Source of the DNA: Gordonia hankookensis
GTDB taxonomy: Bacteria > Actinomycetota > Actinomycetes > Mycobacteriales > Mycobacteriaceae
Assembly: GCF_014673215.1 (NCBI RefSeq)
Contig: NZ_JACWMS010000001.1
Location: forward strand, 1,426,001-1,490,000
Length of the DNA: 64,000 nt
Direction of reading: 5' to 3'
Part shown: positions 8,829-17,459 of the stretch, in pieces
Layout: every line of letters begins with the position of its first letter
Numbering within the stretch: the stretch's first letter is position 1
Translations under genes and position numbers: made by a program
Notes under the pieces: generated by a model
Told to the model about the DNA's origin: nothing
The model's input: the letters and a program-made list of their open reading frames with translations, nothing else
Database searches by the model: none

Positions 8829-11198
8829 TCAACCGCCGGGGTTCTCGGAATGTCCCTGGTGGCCAGAGCCATTCGTTCCATTGCCATTCGACCCACCGCC
8901 GTTGGTGCCTGATCCGTTGGGACCGCCCGGCGAGGGGGTGGAGTCCTGCGGGGGCCACCCCGGCGCCGACCAGTCGCGCGGAGCGCCGTAGTCGGGTCGC
9001 GTGCCATGGGTCGGCTGACCCGGATAACCCTGCGGCCCCGGGTGGCCACTGTGTTGACCTGGATAGCCTCCGCCGCCGTACTGCTGACCGGGCGCCGACT
9101 GCGGCGGGTAGGCAGGCGGATATGCCTGTCCCGGAGTCGGATTCGGATAACCCGAACCCGGCTGCCCTGCTCCGCTTCCGGCGCCGCCCGAATGCGGCCC
9201 GCTCGCTCCGCTTCCGGCGCCGACCGGCTCCGGCACCGGGTCCGGGGTGACCGGCTCGGGCGGCCACGGCTCGCCACGCTCGATCGCGAGTTCGCCCGGC
9301 GTCTTGACCGGCGGCTTGTCACTCGGCGTGCGTTCACCGAACTCGTTGAAGGTGGTTATCCGCGGGCGCTTCTCGACGCCGGAGAAGATCTTCTCGAGAT
9401 CCTTGCGGGTCAACGTCTCCCGCTCGAGGAGTTCGGTCGCCAGCACGTCGAGGGTGTCGCGGTACTCCGCGAGGATCGCCCACGCCTCGGTGTGCGCGGC
9501 CTCGATCAGCCTGCGCACCTCCTCGTCGATCTCGCTGGCGATCTCGGCCGAATACGAGGCCTGGTTGCCCATCGAACGCCCCAGGAAGGGGTCACCCTGT
9601 TCTTGCCCGTAGTGGACCGCGCCCAGCTTGGCACTCATGCCGTACTCGGTGACCATCGCACGCGCGATCTTGGTGGCCTGGTCGATGTCCGACGACGCGC
9701 CGGTGGTCGGCTCGTGGAACACCAGTTCCTCGGCCGCCCGGCCGCCCATGGCCATCACCAGACGCGCGATCATCTCCGACCGCGTCATCAGGTCCTTGTC
9801 CTGTTCCGGCACCGCGAGCGCGTGACCGCCGGTCCGCCCGCGGGCGAGGATGGTGACCTTGTAGATCGGGTCGAGGTCGGGCATCGCCCACGCGGCGAGG
9901 GTGTGGCCACCCTCGTGGTAGGCGACGGTCTTCTTCTCGTGTTCGCTGATGATCCGGCTCTTGCGGCGGGGCCCACCGATCACCCGGTCCACGGCTTCTT
10001 CGAGCATCTCGGCGGTGATCGTGTTCTTGTTCTCACGGGCCGCGAGCAGGGCGGCCTCGTTGACCACGTTGGCCAGATCGGCACCGGACATGCCCGGCGT
10101 GCGCTTGGCCAGACCGTCGAGATCGGCATCGGAATCGATCGGCTTGCCCTGGGCGTGCACCTTGAGGATGGCGCGACGACCCGCGATGTCGGGGTTGCCG
10201 ATCGGGATCTGACGGTCGAAACGGCCGGGACGCAGCAGCGCGGGATCGAGGATGTCGGGACGGTTGGTCGCGGCGATCAGGATCACGCCGGAGCGGTCAC
10301 CGAAGCCGTCCATCTCCACGAGCAACTGGTTGAGGGTCTGCTCACGCTCGTCGTGACCGCCGCCAAGTCCCGCACCGCGCTGGCGGCCGACCGCATCGAT
10401 CTCGTCGACGAAGATGATGCAGGGGCTGTTGTTCTTGGCCTGCTCGAACAGGTCGCGCACGCGGGATGCACCGACACCGACGAACATCTCGACGAAGTCG
10501 GACCCGGAGATGGTGAAGAACGGCACGCCGGCCTCACCGGCGACGGCCCGTGCGAGCAGCGTCTTACCGGTACCGGGCGGACCGTAGAGCAGCACGCCCT
10601 TGGGGATCTTGGCGCCCAGCGCCTGATACCGCGCCGGATTCTGCAGGAAGTCCTTGATCTCGTAGAGCTCTTCGACGGCTTCGTCGGCACCGGCGACGTC
10701 GGAGAAGGTGGTCTTCGGCATGTCCTTGGTGAGCTGCTTGGCCTTGGACTTGCCGAAGCCCATCACGCCGCCCTTGCCGCCGCCTTGCATGCGGTTCATC
10801 ACGAAGAAGAACAGGCCGAACAGCAGGATCATCGGAAGGATGAAGATGAGGATCTGCCACAGTGCCGACTGCTGACTGACGTTGGTCTGGTACGGCGCAC
10901 CCGTGGTGGTGACCGAGTCGAAGACCTGCTCACCGGCCGACGCCGGGTACTTGGCACTGATCTTGGTGACGTCGTCGCCGTCGACCTTGATCGGATTCTT
11001 CAGTTCGATCCGCAGGGTCTGCTCGCGGTCGTCGATGTCGATCCGGTCGGTGTTCTTGACGTTGAGCTGGGTCAACGCGACCGAGGTGTCCACAGACTTG
11101 TACTCGCGACCCGAGTCACGCATCACGCTCCAGCCCCACAGGGCGAGCACGATGAGCGCCACGATGGCGAGGTTGCGGAAGACTGACTTTCGGTTCAT
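8829..11198 (-). CDS. ftsH: ATP-dependent zinc metalloprotease FtsH
   Basis: Membrane-bound AAA+ protease that degrades misfolded membrane and regulatory proteins. Of about 789 residues: TM1 near 9-25, an extracytoplasmic domain, TM2 near 98-118, AAA+ domain with Walker [10 protein letters not shown], Walker [32 protein letters not shown], then the zinc site HEGGH and the third ligand region further on. The C-terminal 140 residues are Gly/Pro/Gln-rich, disordered, and contain two GAGSGASGP-like units. ATG 11198 precedes [17 protein letters not shown]; upstream in-frame codons lack a Shine-Dalgarno and lengthen the cytosolic head. Confidence 0.96.
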   Translation of the reverse strand: MNRKSVFRNLAIVALIVLALWGWSVMRDSGREYKSVDTSVALTQLNVKNTDRIDIDDREQTLRIELKNPIKVDGDDVTKISAKYPASAGEQVFDSVTTTGAPYQTNVSQQSALWQILIFILPMILLFGLFFFVMNRMQGGGKGGVMGFGKSKAKQLTKDMPKTTFSDVAGADEAVEELYEIKDFLQNPARYQALGAKIPKGVLLYGPPGTGKTLLARAVAGEAGVPFFTISGSDFVEMFVGVGASRVRDLFEQAKNNSPCIIFVDEIDAVGRQRGAGLGGGHDEREQTLNQLLVEMDGFGDRSGVILIAATNRPDILDPALLRPGRFDRQIPIGNPDIAGRRAILKVHAQGKPIDSDADLDGLAKRTPGMSGADLANVVNEAALLAARENKNTITAEMLEEAVDRVIGGPRRKSRIISEHEKKTVAYHEGGHTLAAWAMPDLDPIYKVTILARGRTGGHALAVPEQDKDLMTRSEMIARLVMAMGGRAAEELVFHEPTTGASSDIDQATKIARAMVTEYGMSAKLGAVHYGQEQGDPFLGRSMGNQASYSAEIASEIDEEVRRLIEAAHTEAWAILAEYRDTLDVLATELLERETLTRKDLEKIFSGVEKRPRITTFNEFGERTPSDKPPVKTPGELAIERGEPWPPEPVTPDPVPEPVGAGSGASGPHSGGAGSGAGQPGSGYPNPTPGQAYPPAYPPQSAPGQQYGGGGYPGQHSGHPGPQGYPGQPTHGTRPDYGAPRDWSAPGWPPQDSTPSPGGPNGSGTNGGGSNGNGTNGSGHQGHSENPGG
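9194..9222 (-). repeat. GAGSGASGP-coding repeat element, copy in ftsH tail
   Basis: The reverse strand reads in frame as G-A-G-S-G-A-S-G-P inside the disordered FtsH tail. A degenerate second copy ([10 protein letters not shown]) lies beside it at about 9161-9187. Same frame and orientation as in folE and the 14-15 kb metalloprotease. Confidence 0.65.
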
Positions 11199-11385
11199 GC
11201 CTGTTGGTGGTGGTGCGGCTCGGCTGGTGTCCTGCCCGCGCCTTCCCACTGTCCTTCCCGGTCGACGTCGTGGACAGCCTCAGGTGTCTTCTGTCCGGCT
11301 GTCCGTATTAGAGGCTACCGGTCAACGAACAGCCAGGGAAAACCGTTCCGTGCCGTGCCGGCGGCACCTCGCCCCTGGTAGGACG

Positions 11386-11964
11386 TCAATTCTGGTACAC
11401 CGACGGGCGCAGCCTGCCGATGTAGGAGAGATCGCGGTAGCGCTCGGCGTAATCCAGCCCGTATCCCACGACGAATTCGTTGGCGATGTCGAACCCGACG
11501 TCGGCCACGTCGACCGGGGAACGCACCGCTTCCGGTTTGCGCAGCAGGGTGCACACCTCGAGCGACTTCGGGTTCCGGGTGGCCAGGTTCTTCATCAGCC
11601 ACGAGAGGGTGAGACCGGAGTCGATGATGTCCTCGACGATCAGGACGTCGCGGCCGGCGATGTCGCGGTCGAGATCCTTGAGAATCCGCACCACACCGGA
11701 CGACGAGGTGGCCGAGCCATAACTCGACACCGCCATGAACTCCATCTGCGACGGGATCGGCAACGCCCGCGCGAAGTCGGTCATGAACATGATCGCGCCC
11801 TTGAGCACGCCGATCAGGACCAGGTCCTCGTCGATGTCGGCGTACCGCTCAGCCACCGACTCGGCGAGCTCCTTGGTGCGTTGCCGGATCTGTTCCTCGG
11901 TGATGAGGACTGCTTCGATGTCGTCGCCGTACGGGTCTGTGCCGCTGAGACTTGGGGACTGCAC
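11386..11964 (-). CDS. hpt: hypoxanthine phosphoribosyltransferase
   Basis: Salvages hypoxanthine and guanine to IMP and GMP using PRPP. The 192-residue protein has the PRPP-binding signature [14 protein letters not shown] (about 105-118), the LKGAIMFM loop and the [15 protein letters not shown]-terminal motif. Start is GTG 11964 ([15 protein letters not shown]). In M. tuberculosis hpt adjoins tilS; here a plus-strand gene lies between them. ftsH follows after 187 bp with no clear terminator. Confidence 0.94.
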   Translation of the reverse strand: MQSPSLSGTDPYGDDIEAVLITEEQIRQRTKELAESVAERYADIDEDLVLIGVLKGAIMFMTDFARALPIPSQMEFMAVSSYGSATSSSGVVRILKDLDRDIAGRDVLIVEDIIDSGLTLSWLMKNLATRNPKSLEVCTLLRKPEAVRSPVDVADVGFDIANEFVVGYGLDYAERYRDLSYIGRLRPSVYQN

Positions 11965-12303
11965 GCCTCTAGCTTGTCATGCCGGGAACGGGCTGCGTCG
12001 GCGACCGCGCGGACCCACCTCTCCCCGGACCTCCGTGACCACCGCGTAACGATGTAGGGCGTTTGTACGACATCCCGCACGAGAACGGTGTGTCGCTGAT
12101 CACACTCAGATCACGAATGGCAACATATCTTCACACGCGACACATTTCTCTCCTGAGATGGCCGCGAATTTGTGAAGGTGAACTGTCCGCAGAGAAAGCG
12201 ATTAAAGGGGGCCTGATCCTTTGTTCTGCGAACGAAAATTCACCAGTGCCGACAATTTCCCCAGGCTCGTGTCGACGGAGCCGATCACGCGAAAGACTTT
12301 CCT
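11965..12303. other. AT-richer intergenic region between hpt and a secreted protein gene
   Basis: About 340 bp holding the divergent promoters of hpt and the 12304 gene. From 12110 onward it is visibly richer in A+T than its surroundings (for example ACATATCTTCACACG, GCGATTAAAGG, CGAACGAAAATTCACC). I find no RNA gene, no convincing ORF and no clear operator. The composition agrees with the next gene having been acquired. Confidence 0.5.
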
Positions 12304-13029
12304 ATGTTCACAGCCCGGCGCACCGACGCTCCCCGGCGACACACCCGCCCTCACCTCACTCTCCTGGCAACGATTTCCCTTGCAACCGCATTGATTACGG
12401 CCTTCGCCGGGTCGGTACAGGCGGCACCGGCGAACGCTGCGCCCACCACCTACGACGTCTCCGTCGGAGCGGGTTCGTTCAGTCTCACCGTGCACAACGG
12501 TTCGATCAGCACCAATTCCGGCGCACTCGTCATTCGTAATTCCGCCGGCGCGGAAAAGTTCCGGATGCCGCTCGCTTATCGCAAGGAATATCAGCAATTC
12601 CCCATCGATGCCAGGAACGTCGGAAATACCGCGACGCTGATACCTTCTCGAAATGTTGCGAGGTCGACGCCGGTTAATCCGATCGAGGTGGAGGGCCTGC
12701 GCACGCTCGCTGCCGCCCAGAAAGCAGACGCACCACAGACCAAGCAAGAGCGGGACGATCAGGCCCTGGCGCGCTTCAATCAGATGGCTTCGGCCGGATT
12801 GACGATCTCGTCGCTTGTCGGCTTGGTTCTTGGCGCTGTTGTTGGGGGCGTTATCGGATGCTTAACCGGATTGATCGCCGCGATTGTCGGTTGCCTTCCA
12901 GCAATACCGCTCGGTGCAAGTCTCGGATCAATTGCAGGCCTCTCGATTGGAGGCGGAGGATCCGTCATCGGAGCAGCGATCCAGTACTTCAACACCATCA
13001 ACTCGCCATTCGTCCCACCCCGGCGTTAG
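12304..13029 (+). CDS. secreted protein with glycine-rich hydrophobic hairpin, unknown function
   Basis: 241 residues. A Sec signal peptide (basic head with Arg/His, hydrophobic LTLLATISLATALITAFAG, cleavage near VQAAPANA) is followed by a polar beta-type domain (about 45-120: TYDVSVGAGSFSLTV, SGALVIRNSAGAEKF), a charged linker with KADAPQTKQERDDQA, and a C-terminal hydrophobic Gly-rich region (about 165-225) with glycine-zipper spacing and two Cys (GCLTGLIAAIVGC). The latter could be two membrane helices. I do not recognise it firmly; similar secreted proteins exist in Gordonia and Rhodococcus. Codon use is less GC-biased than neighbours. ATG 12304 gives a complete signal peptide; Shine-Dalgarno is weak. 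Confidence 0.75.
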   Translation: MFTARRTDAPRRHTRPHLTLLATISLATALITAFAGSVQAAPANAAPTTYDVSVGAGSFSLTVHNGSISTNSGALVIRNSAGAEKFRMPLAYRKEYQQFPIDARNVGNTATLIPSRNVARSTPVNPIEVEGLRTLAAAQKADAPQTKQERDDQALARFNQMASAGLTISSLVGLVLGAVVGGVIGCLTGLIAAIVGCLPAIPLGASLGSIAGLSIGGGGSVIGAAIQYFNTINSPFVPPRR

Positions 13030-13044
13030 AGAACCACCCACCCC

Positions 13045-13080
13045 GACGGTCCGCCTCAGCGTTCGACGAGGCGGGCCGTC
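13045..13080. terminator. hairpin between convergent genes
   Basis: Arms GACGGTCCGCCTC (13045-13057) and GAGGCGGGCCGTC (13068-13080) pair over 13 bp with one G-U, loop of 10. No T tract. It lies just after the stop of the plus-strand secreted protein and before the end of tilS, a usual place for a terminator. Confidence 0.5.
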
Positions 13081-13111
13081 AATCTCTGACCGATTCGGTA
13101 GCCTATCCGGG

Positions 13112-14077
13112 TCACCGTGGCACCCGGCGGACCGTCAACCGCGGTCCGGACCTCGCCACCACGTGCCGGGCCGTCGGATCGCCACCGATCGCGACCTGGG
13201 CGCGGGACCGCGCGTCGGTCACGAGGTCGTCGACCGCGGAGATCACCCGATGGGTCGGTTCGGTCGCCCCGATGTCGAGCAGCCATCGGCGGAGGACGCG
13301 AGTGCGTACCGCGGCAGGCACACCATGCAGCCCGCCGAGGTCGAGGTCGCCCGCAGGCACCTCGTCGCCGTGGGTGAGGCGTCCGTAGAGGTCGTTCGCG
13401 AGGTCATCGAGTGCATCGTTGTCGGCGCGCACCGACGACGCGGTCCGTCCCAACGCCTCCACCACCCCGCCGTGGAGGACGTCGTCGAGCAGCGGCAGCA
13501 CCTCGGCCCGCAGCCGGACCCGGGTGAATCGCGGATCGCGGTTGTGGGGATCGTGATGTGGCCGAAGTCCGAGTTCGATACATGCGGCGAGCGTCTGAGC
13601 CCGACGGATTCCCAGCAGGGGCCGTCCCCACGGCGCATTCCACGGACGCATGCCCGCGATGGACCGCGCCCCCGAACCACGGGCCAGGCCGAGCAGCACG
13701 GTCTCGGCCTGATCGTCGGCGGTGTGGGCGAGCAGTACCGGGCATCCGTCGCGTGCATCGTCGAGGGCGCCGTACCGCGCCTCGCGCGCCGCGGCCTCCA
13801 GACCTCCGGTCCGGCCGACCTCCACGTCGAGCACCTGAGACCGGGCACCGAGCCGTCGGGCCGCAGCAGCGGCCTCCGCGGCGACGTCGTCGGAGCCGTC
13901 CTGCAGCGCGTGGTCGACCACCAGCGCGCGCACCGACAATCCGGCACGGATCGCACATGCGGTGAGCGCCAACGAGTCCGGGCCTCCGGACAGTCCGACG
14001 CACACCGTTGCGCCGGACTCGAGGTGGGTCGCCGCGAACTGGGCGACCGCGCGGGTCACAGCACCCGTTGCATCCAT
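13112..14077 (-). CDS. tilS: tRNA(Ile)-lysidine synthetase
   Basis: Modifies C34 of the CAU-anticodon tRNA-Ile to lysidine so that it reads AUA. The 321-residue protein has the PP-loop ATP-binding motif GLSGGPDSLAL near residue 28, and AHTADDQAETVLLGLARGSG and GMRPWN, both typical. It lacks the long C-terminal domain of E. coli TilS, as usual in actinobacteria. ATG 14077 overlaps the metalloprotease gene by 22 bp; a GTG at 14059 would give a 4-bp GTGA overlap and is an equally good start. Confidence 0.93.
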   Translation of the reverse strand: MDATGAVTRAVAQFAATHLESGATVCVGLSGGPDSLALTACAIRAGLSVRALVVDHALQDGSDDVAAEAAAAARRLGARSQVLDVEVGRTGGLEAAAREARYGALDDARDGCPVLLAHTADDQAETVLLGLARGSGARSIAGMRPWNAPWGRPLLGIRRAQTLAACIELGLRPHHDPHNRDPRFTRVRLRAEVLPLLDDVLHGGVVEALGRTASSVRADNDALDDLANDLYGRLTHGDEVPAGDLDLGGLHGVPAAVRTRVLRRWLLDIGATEPTHRVISAVDDLVTDARSRAQVAIGGDPTARHVVARSGPRLTVRRVPR

Positions 14078-15327
14078 ACCCGCGGCTCGTCGATCTCGTT
14101 CGGCCGGGGCATCGTCTCCGGCGACGTCCAGATGGTGTTGAACGTCTCCATCCCCACCGCCCCGACGACCTCGTCGACAAAGGCCTTGCCGCGCACGTAC
14201 TGCGCGATCTTGGCGTCCATGCCGATCAGCGCACGGATGATGCGCTGCACCGGATTACGCGGGGCGCCACGGCGTTTGTCGAAGGCCGCCCGGATGCTCG
14301 CCACCGTCGGCACGTGCACCGGCCCGACCGCATCCATGACGTGGTCGGCGTGGCCCTCGAGCAGGGTGCCCAGCATCATCATCCGGTTGAACGCCTCGAA
14401 CTGCTCCGGGGTCTGCAGTAGTTGCATGGCACCGAGTACGCCCTTCTCCCTGGGCTTTTCGTCGGAGCCGCGCAGCGTCGAGGTGATCCGGGCGACGATC
14501 TCGCTCGTCGATTCACCGGAATCGGAGGTCAGGATCTCCAGATTGTCGACCATGTACTGGCGCAACCACGGATTCGCCGAGAACTGGACGCGATGGGTGA
14601 CCTCGTGCAGACACACCCAGAGCCGAAAGTCGCTGGGCACCACACGAAGTGAACGCTCGACCGAGATGATGTTGGGCGCGACGACCATCAGTACGCCAGG
14701 ATCACCGGTTTCGGGATCCGGGGTGAACGGGTCGTACTGGCCGAGGATCGCTCCGGAGAGGAAGGCCAGCAGTCCGCCGGCCTGCAGCCCGCCCGCCTTC
14801 GCGGAGAATCCGGCGAGGGCGGCCTCGATCGCGTTGGGCGAACCTCCGTCATCATCGTGATCGGTGGCATCCGGCCCGCTCCCGGCGCCGAGCCCAACCG
14901 GCCCGCTCGCTCCGCTCCCGGCGCCGTGTCCATCCGGCCCGCTCGCTCCGCTCCCGGCGCCGAGCCCAACCGGCCCGCTCGCTCCGCTCCCGGCGCCGAG
15001 CATCGACTGCATCGACTGCGCGGCCGCATCCACCCATTCCTTGCGGTCGAGGATGCGGGTGGTGGGCACGCGAAGACCGTCGGCGAGGCCGGTCACCTCA
15101 CGCACCGGCGCCTCGGCCCGGGTGGCCGCCTCGGCGAGTTCGGCGTACGCGGCGTCGAGGGTGTACGCCGTGGTCTTCGGGCCCGGGCGCGCCAGGCGCT
15201 TTCCGGTCGCGGCCGCCAACCCCCAGTCGATCCGCGCGCCGATCGACTCGGCGTCGGCAGGCCCGCGATCCGCACCGGGCGCATCACTGCTGGTCAGATC
15301 ACTGCTGGTCAGCTCGCTGCTGGTCAT
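14056..15327 (-). CDS. zinc-dependent metalloprotease (DUF2342 family)
   Basis: About 423 residues, matching the Rv3626c position. The zinc-ligand motif HEVTH is in LWVCLHEVTHRVQF (about residue 235) and a downstream LLEGHADHVMDAVG supplies a further conserved acidic/His motif. Family members are often labelled as F420-biosynthesis associated, without proof. A low-complexity insert of about 55 residues lies before the catalytic domain, made of four GAGSGASGP-type units. The N-terminus has a short SSELTSSDLTSSD repeat. ATG 15327 is chosen because it overlaps the dacB stop by 4 bp. Confidence 0.88.
   Translation of the reverse strand: MTSSELTSSDLTSSDAPGADRGPADAESIGARIDWGLAAATGKRLARPGPKTTAYTLDAAYAELAEAATRAEAPVREVTGLADGLRVPTTRILDRKEWVDAAAQSMQSMLGAGSGASGPVGLGAGSGASGPDGHGAGSGASGPVGLGAGSGPDATDHDDDGGSPNAIEAALAGFSAKAGGLQAGGLLAFLSGAILGQYDPFTPDPETGDPGVLMVVAPNIISVERSLRVVPSDFRLWVCLHEVTHRVQFSANPWLRQYMVDNLEILTSDSGESTSEIVARITSTLRGSDEKPREKGVLGAMQLLQTPEQFEAFNRMMMLGTLLEGHADHVMDAVGPVHVPTVASIRAAFDKRRGAPRNPVQRIIRALIGMDAKIAQYVRGKAFVDEVVGAVGMETFNTIWTSPETMPRPNEIDEPRVWMQRVL
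14871..15003 (-). repeat. 36-bp tandem repeat coding [12 protein letters not shown] units
   Basis: Four consecutive units of about 36 bp on the reverse strand inside the metalloprotease gene; the unit farthest from the gene start is shortened. Each reads G-A-G-S-G-A-S-G-P plus a 3-residue spacer (VGL, DGH, VGL). Units share the same core as the single copies in folE and ftsH. The period is a multiple of three, so copy-number change keeps the frame. Confidence 0.85.
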
Positions 15328-16697
15328 CGGCACCCACATTCCCTCAGCTCGCCGGCCACGTTGTCGAGCGCGGGCCGAGCGTCGGCAGGAGAGGTTCCGC
15401 CCGACATCAGCGCGAACGACAGCACCCGGCCGTCGATGGTCTGGACTATCCCCGTCAACGAACTCACCCCGGTGAGGGTTCCCGTCTTGGCCCGCACCCA
15501 GCCGGCCCCCGGATTGGAGGTCGGGTCGAAGCGATCAGCCAGGGTGCCGGTGCCTGCGGCCACCGGCAGTCCGTCGAGCATTGGCCGCATCAGCGGCTGC
15601 GACGGCCCGCTCGCCCCGGCCATCAGCTTGTCCAGCAGCGTGGCAGGCACCTTGTTGGCGTAGGAGAGCCCCGAGGCGTCGTGCAGGGTGACCATCGACA
15701 TGTCGAAACCACGTTCGGTCAGTGTGCTCTTGACAGCGGCCACTCCCCCGGCGAGGGACGCCGGACCACCCTTGGCCACCGAGAGCTCCACCGACAATGC
15801 CTCGGCGAGCACGTTGTCGCTGTAGCGCAGCATGTCGTTGACGCGTGTCACCAACGGTGCCGACGTCACCGAGGCGACGGTCTGCGCGCCGGTGGGTGCG
15901 GTCTGTTCGGTGACCGGAGCGTTCACGCCGAGTGCCTTGGCGAGCGCCTCGCCGGACGTGATGGCGGGGTTCGCCACCCGCGGCGAGTACTCGTCGAGCG
16001 GCTCGATCCGGCCGCCGTCGGCGATCAGGGATTCGATCGGTGTGATGTCGCCGCCTGCGATGTCGCCCTTGTCCCAGGTGCTGTCCATCGTCGGACCGCT
16101 GAACGCACTCGTGTCCACGGCCACCGACGTCACCGGGACACCGGCCTTGCGGATCTGCGCGGCGAGGTCGGCGATACGCGGCGCGTTGGTATAGAAGGTG
16201 TCGGCACCACGCGGCTGGGCCGAGAGGGTCGGGTCGCCCGCGCCCTTGAGGATCACCTGACCGTCGGCGCCGACGACGACCGTCGTGGTCAGCCGCTTCT
16301 CGTGTGGCAACGCGAGCAGCGCCGCGCTCGCCGTCAGGATCTTGGCGTTCGACGCCGGGACCCGTGGCTGGGTCGGTCCGTCCGACCACAGCGTCGCGCC
16401 GGTGAGGGCATCACTGATCTGTCCGGTGAACTGACCGAGCGCGGGGTCGCGGACCGCCTGGGCGATCTCGTTGCGCACCCCTGCGGCGGTCGGCTCGGGA
16501 GCATTCGCCGAGACCGACTTGATCTGCGGGTTCACCGCGATCGCGGCCGGTTGCGGCGGAATCCCGGGCGGGAGTTCGTCGGAGTCGTCGAGCCGCAACG
16601 CCACCGCGACCGAGCCGACGGCGATCAGCGCCAGGACCACCACCGAGACGACCGTCCACAACATCATGCGTCTGGTCGACCTGCGCCGTGCGCCCAC
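15324..16697 (-). CDS. dacB: D-alanyl-D-alanine carboxypeptidase/endopeptidase (PBP4, peptidase S13)
   Basis: Periplasmic peptidoglycan D,D-peptidase. Of 457 residues: cytosolic ARRRSTRR, a signal anchor about 11-34, then the S13 domain with SxxK in RVPASNAKILTASAA (about 118), SxN in LRYSDNVLAEAL (about 295) and KTG in WVRAKTGTLTGV (about 407). The non-penicillin-binding insert between SxxK and SxN marks the PBP4 class. It leads the dacB-metalloprotease-tilS run and is divergent from ppa, as in M. tuberculosis. Confidence 0.94.
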   Translation of the reverse strand: MGARRRSTRRMMLWTVVSVVVLALIAVGSVAVALRLDDSDELPPGIPPQPAAIAVNPQIKSVSANAPEPTAAGVRNEIAQAVRDPALGQFTGQISDALTGATLWSDGPTQPRVPASNAKILTASAALLALPHEKRLTTTVVVGADGQVILKGAGDPTLSAQPRGADTFYTNAPRIADLAAQIRKAGVPVTSVAVDTSAFSGPTMDSTWDKGDIAGGDITPIESLIADGGRIEPLDEYSPRVANPAITSGEALAKALGVNAPVTEQTAPTGAQTVASVTSAPLVTRVNDMLRYSDNVLAEALSVELSVAKGGPASLAGGVAAVKSTLTERGFDMSMVTLHDASGLSYANKVPATLLDKLMAGASGPSQPLMRPMLDGLPVAAGTGTLADRFDPTSNPGAGWVRAKTGTLTGVSSLTGIVQTIDGRVLSFALMSGGTSPADARPALDNVAGELRECGCR

Positions 16698-16846
16698 AGA
16701 ACCTCCGGATCAGTGCCTCGGGGTCCGGCCCGGCCCCGACCCCTCTCGACTTCCCACAGTATCGTTGAGGCGATCTGCGCAGGCGACCCAGCGGTGACGT
16801 CGGGCCGCGTGCGATCACCACCAGCGAACACTTGCCAGGAGGAACC

Positions 16847-17359
16847 GTGGAATTCGATGTGACCATCGAGATCCCCAAGGGCGGACGTAACAAGTACGAG
16901 GTCGATCACGAGACCGGAAAGGTCTATCTCGACCGTTACCTGTACACCTCGATGGGCTACCCGGCCGACTACGGGTACATCGACAACACACTGGGCGAGG
17001 ACGGCGATCCGCTGGACGCGATGGTGTTGCTCCCCGAGTCGGTGTTCCCCGGCATCATCGTGAAGGCGCGCATCGTCGGCATGTACACGATGACCGACGA
17101 GGCCGGCGGCGACGACAAGCTGCTGTGCGTCCCGGCAGGCGACGTCCGCTGGGATCACATCCAGGACATCGGCGACGTCAGCGAGTTCGAGCTGGGGCCG
17201 ATCTCCCACTTCTTCGAGCACTACAAGGATCTCGAGCCGGGCAAAGAGGTCCAGCCGGGCGGTTGGGTCGGCAAGGACCAGGCCGAGAAGGTCGCCCAGG
17301 AGGCCATCGATCGTCTGAAGGCACATCCGGAAGAGGTCAACGAGCCGTCGCGCGGCTGA
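16847..17359 (+). CDS. ppa: inorganic pyrophosphatase
   Basis: Hydrolyses pyrophosphate and so pulls biosynthetic reactions forward. The 170-residue family I enzyme has the active-site signature [11 protein letters not shown] (about 52-62), the [16 protein letters not shown] strand and [12 protein letters not shown] 16847 is chosen because AGGAGG at 16837-16842 lies 4 nt upstream; the family's N-terminus ([19 protein letters not shown]) starts there. A strong hairpin follows the stop. Confidence 0.96.
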   Translation: MEFDVTIEIPKGGRNKYEVDHETGKVYLDRYLYTSMGYPADYGYIDNTLGEDGDPLDAMVLLPESVFPGIIVKARIVGMYTMTDEAGGDDKLLCVPAGDVRWDHIQDIGDVSEFELGPISHFFEHYKDLEPGKEVQPGGWVGKDQAEKVAQEAIDRLKAHPEEVNEPSRG

Positions 17360-17385
17360 CTGCTTTCGCGCCGGCGGCAACAGCG

Positions 17386-17428
17386 AAAACGCCGACAGCA
17401 ACCTCAGGAGGTTGCTGTCGGCGTTTTT
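17386..17428. terminator. bidirectional intrinsic terminator between ppa and the MFS gene
   Basis: A perfect 19-bp stem (17386-17404 with 17409-17427) with a CAGG loop; A4 on one side and T5 on the other, so it can stop transcripts from both convergent genes. A third partial copy of the arm, GTTGCTGTCGGCG, lies at 17432-17444. Confidence 0.9.
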
Positions 17429-17459
17429 CGTGTTGCTGTCGGCGGGGTTGTGCGCTGAC

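Noticed and set aside
9006-11186. 726-residue plus-strand frame across ftsH
   Set aside because: Antisense of a clear FtsH gene; Arg/His/Gly-rich composition typical of a shadow frame in high-GC DNA.
14871-15003. 36-bp repeats as a CRISPR array
   Set aside because: No unique spacers; the units are contiguous, in frame and coding.
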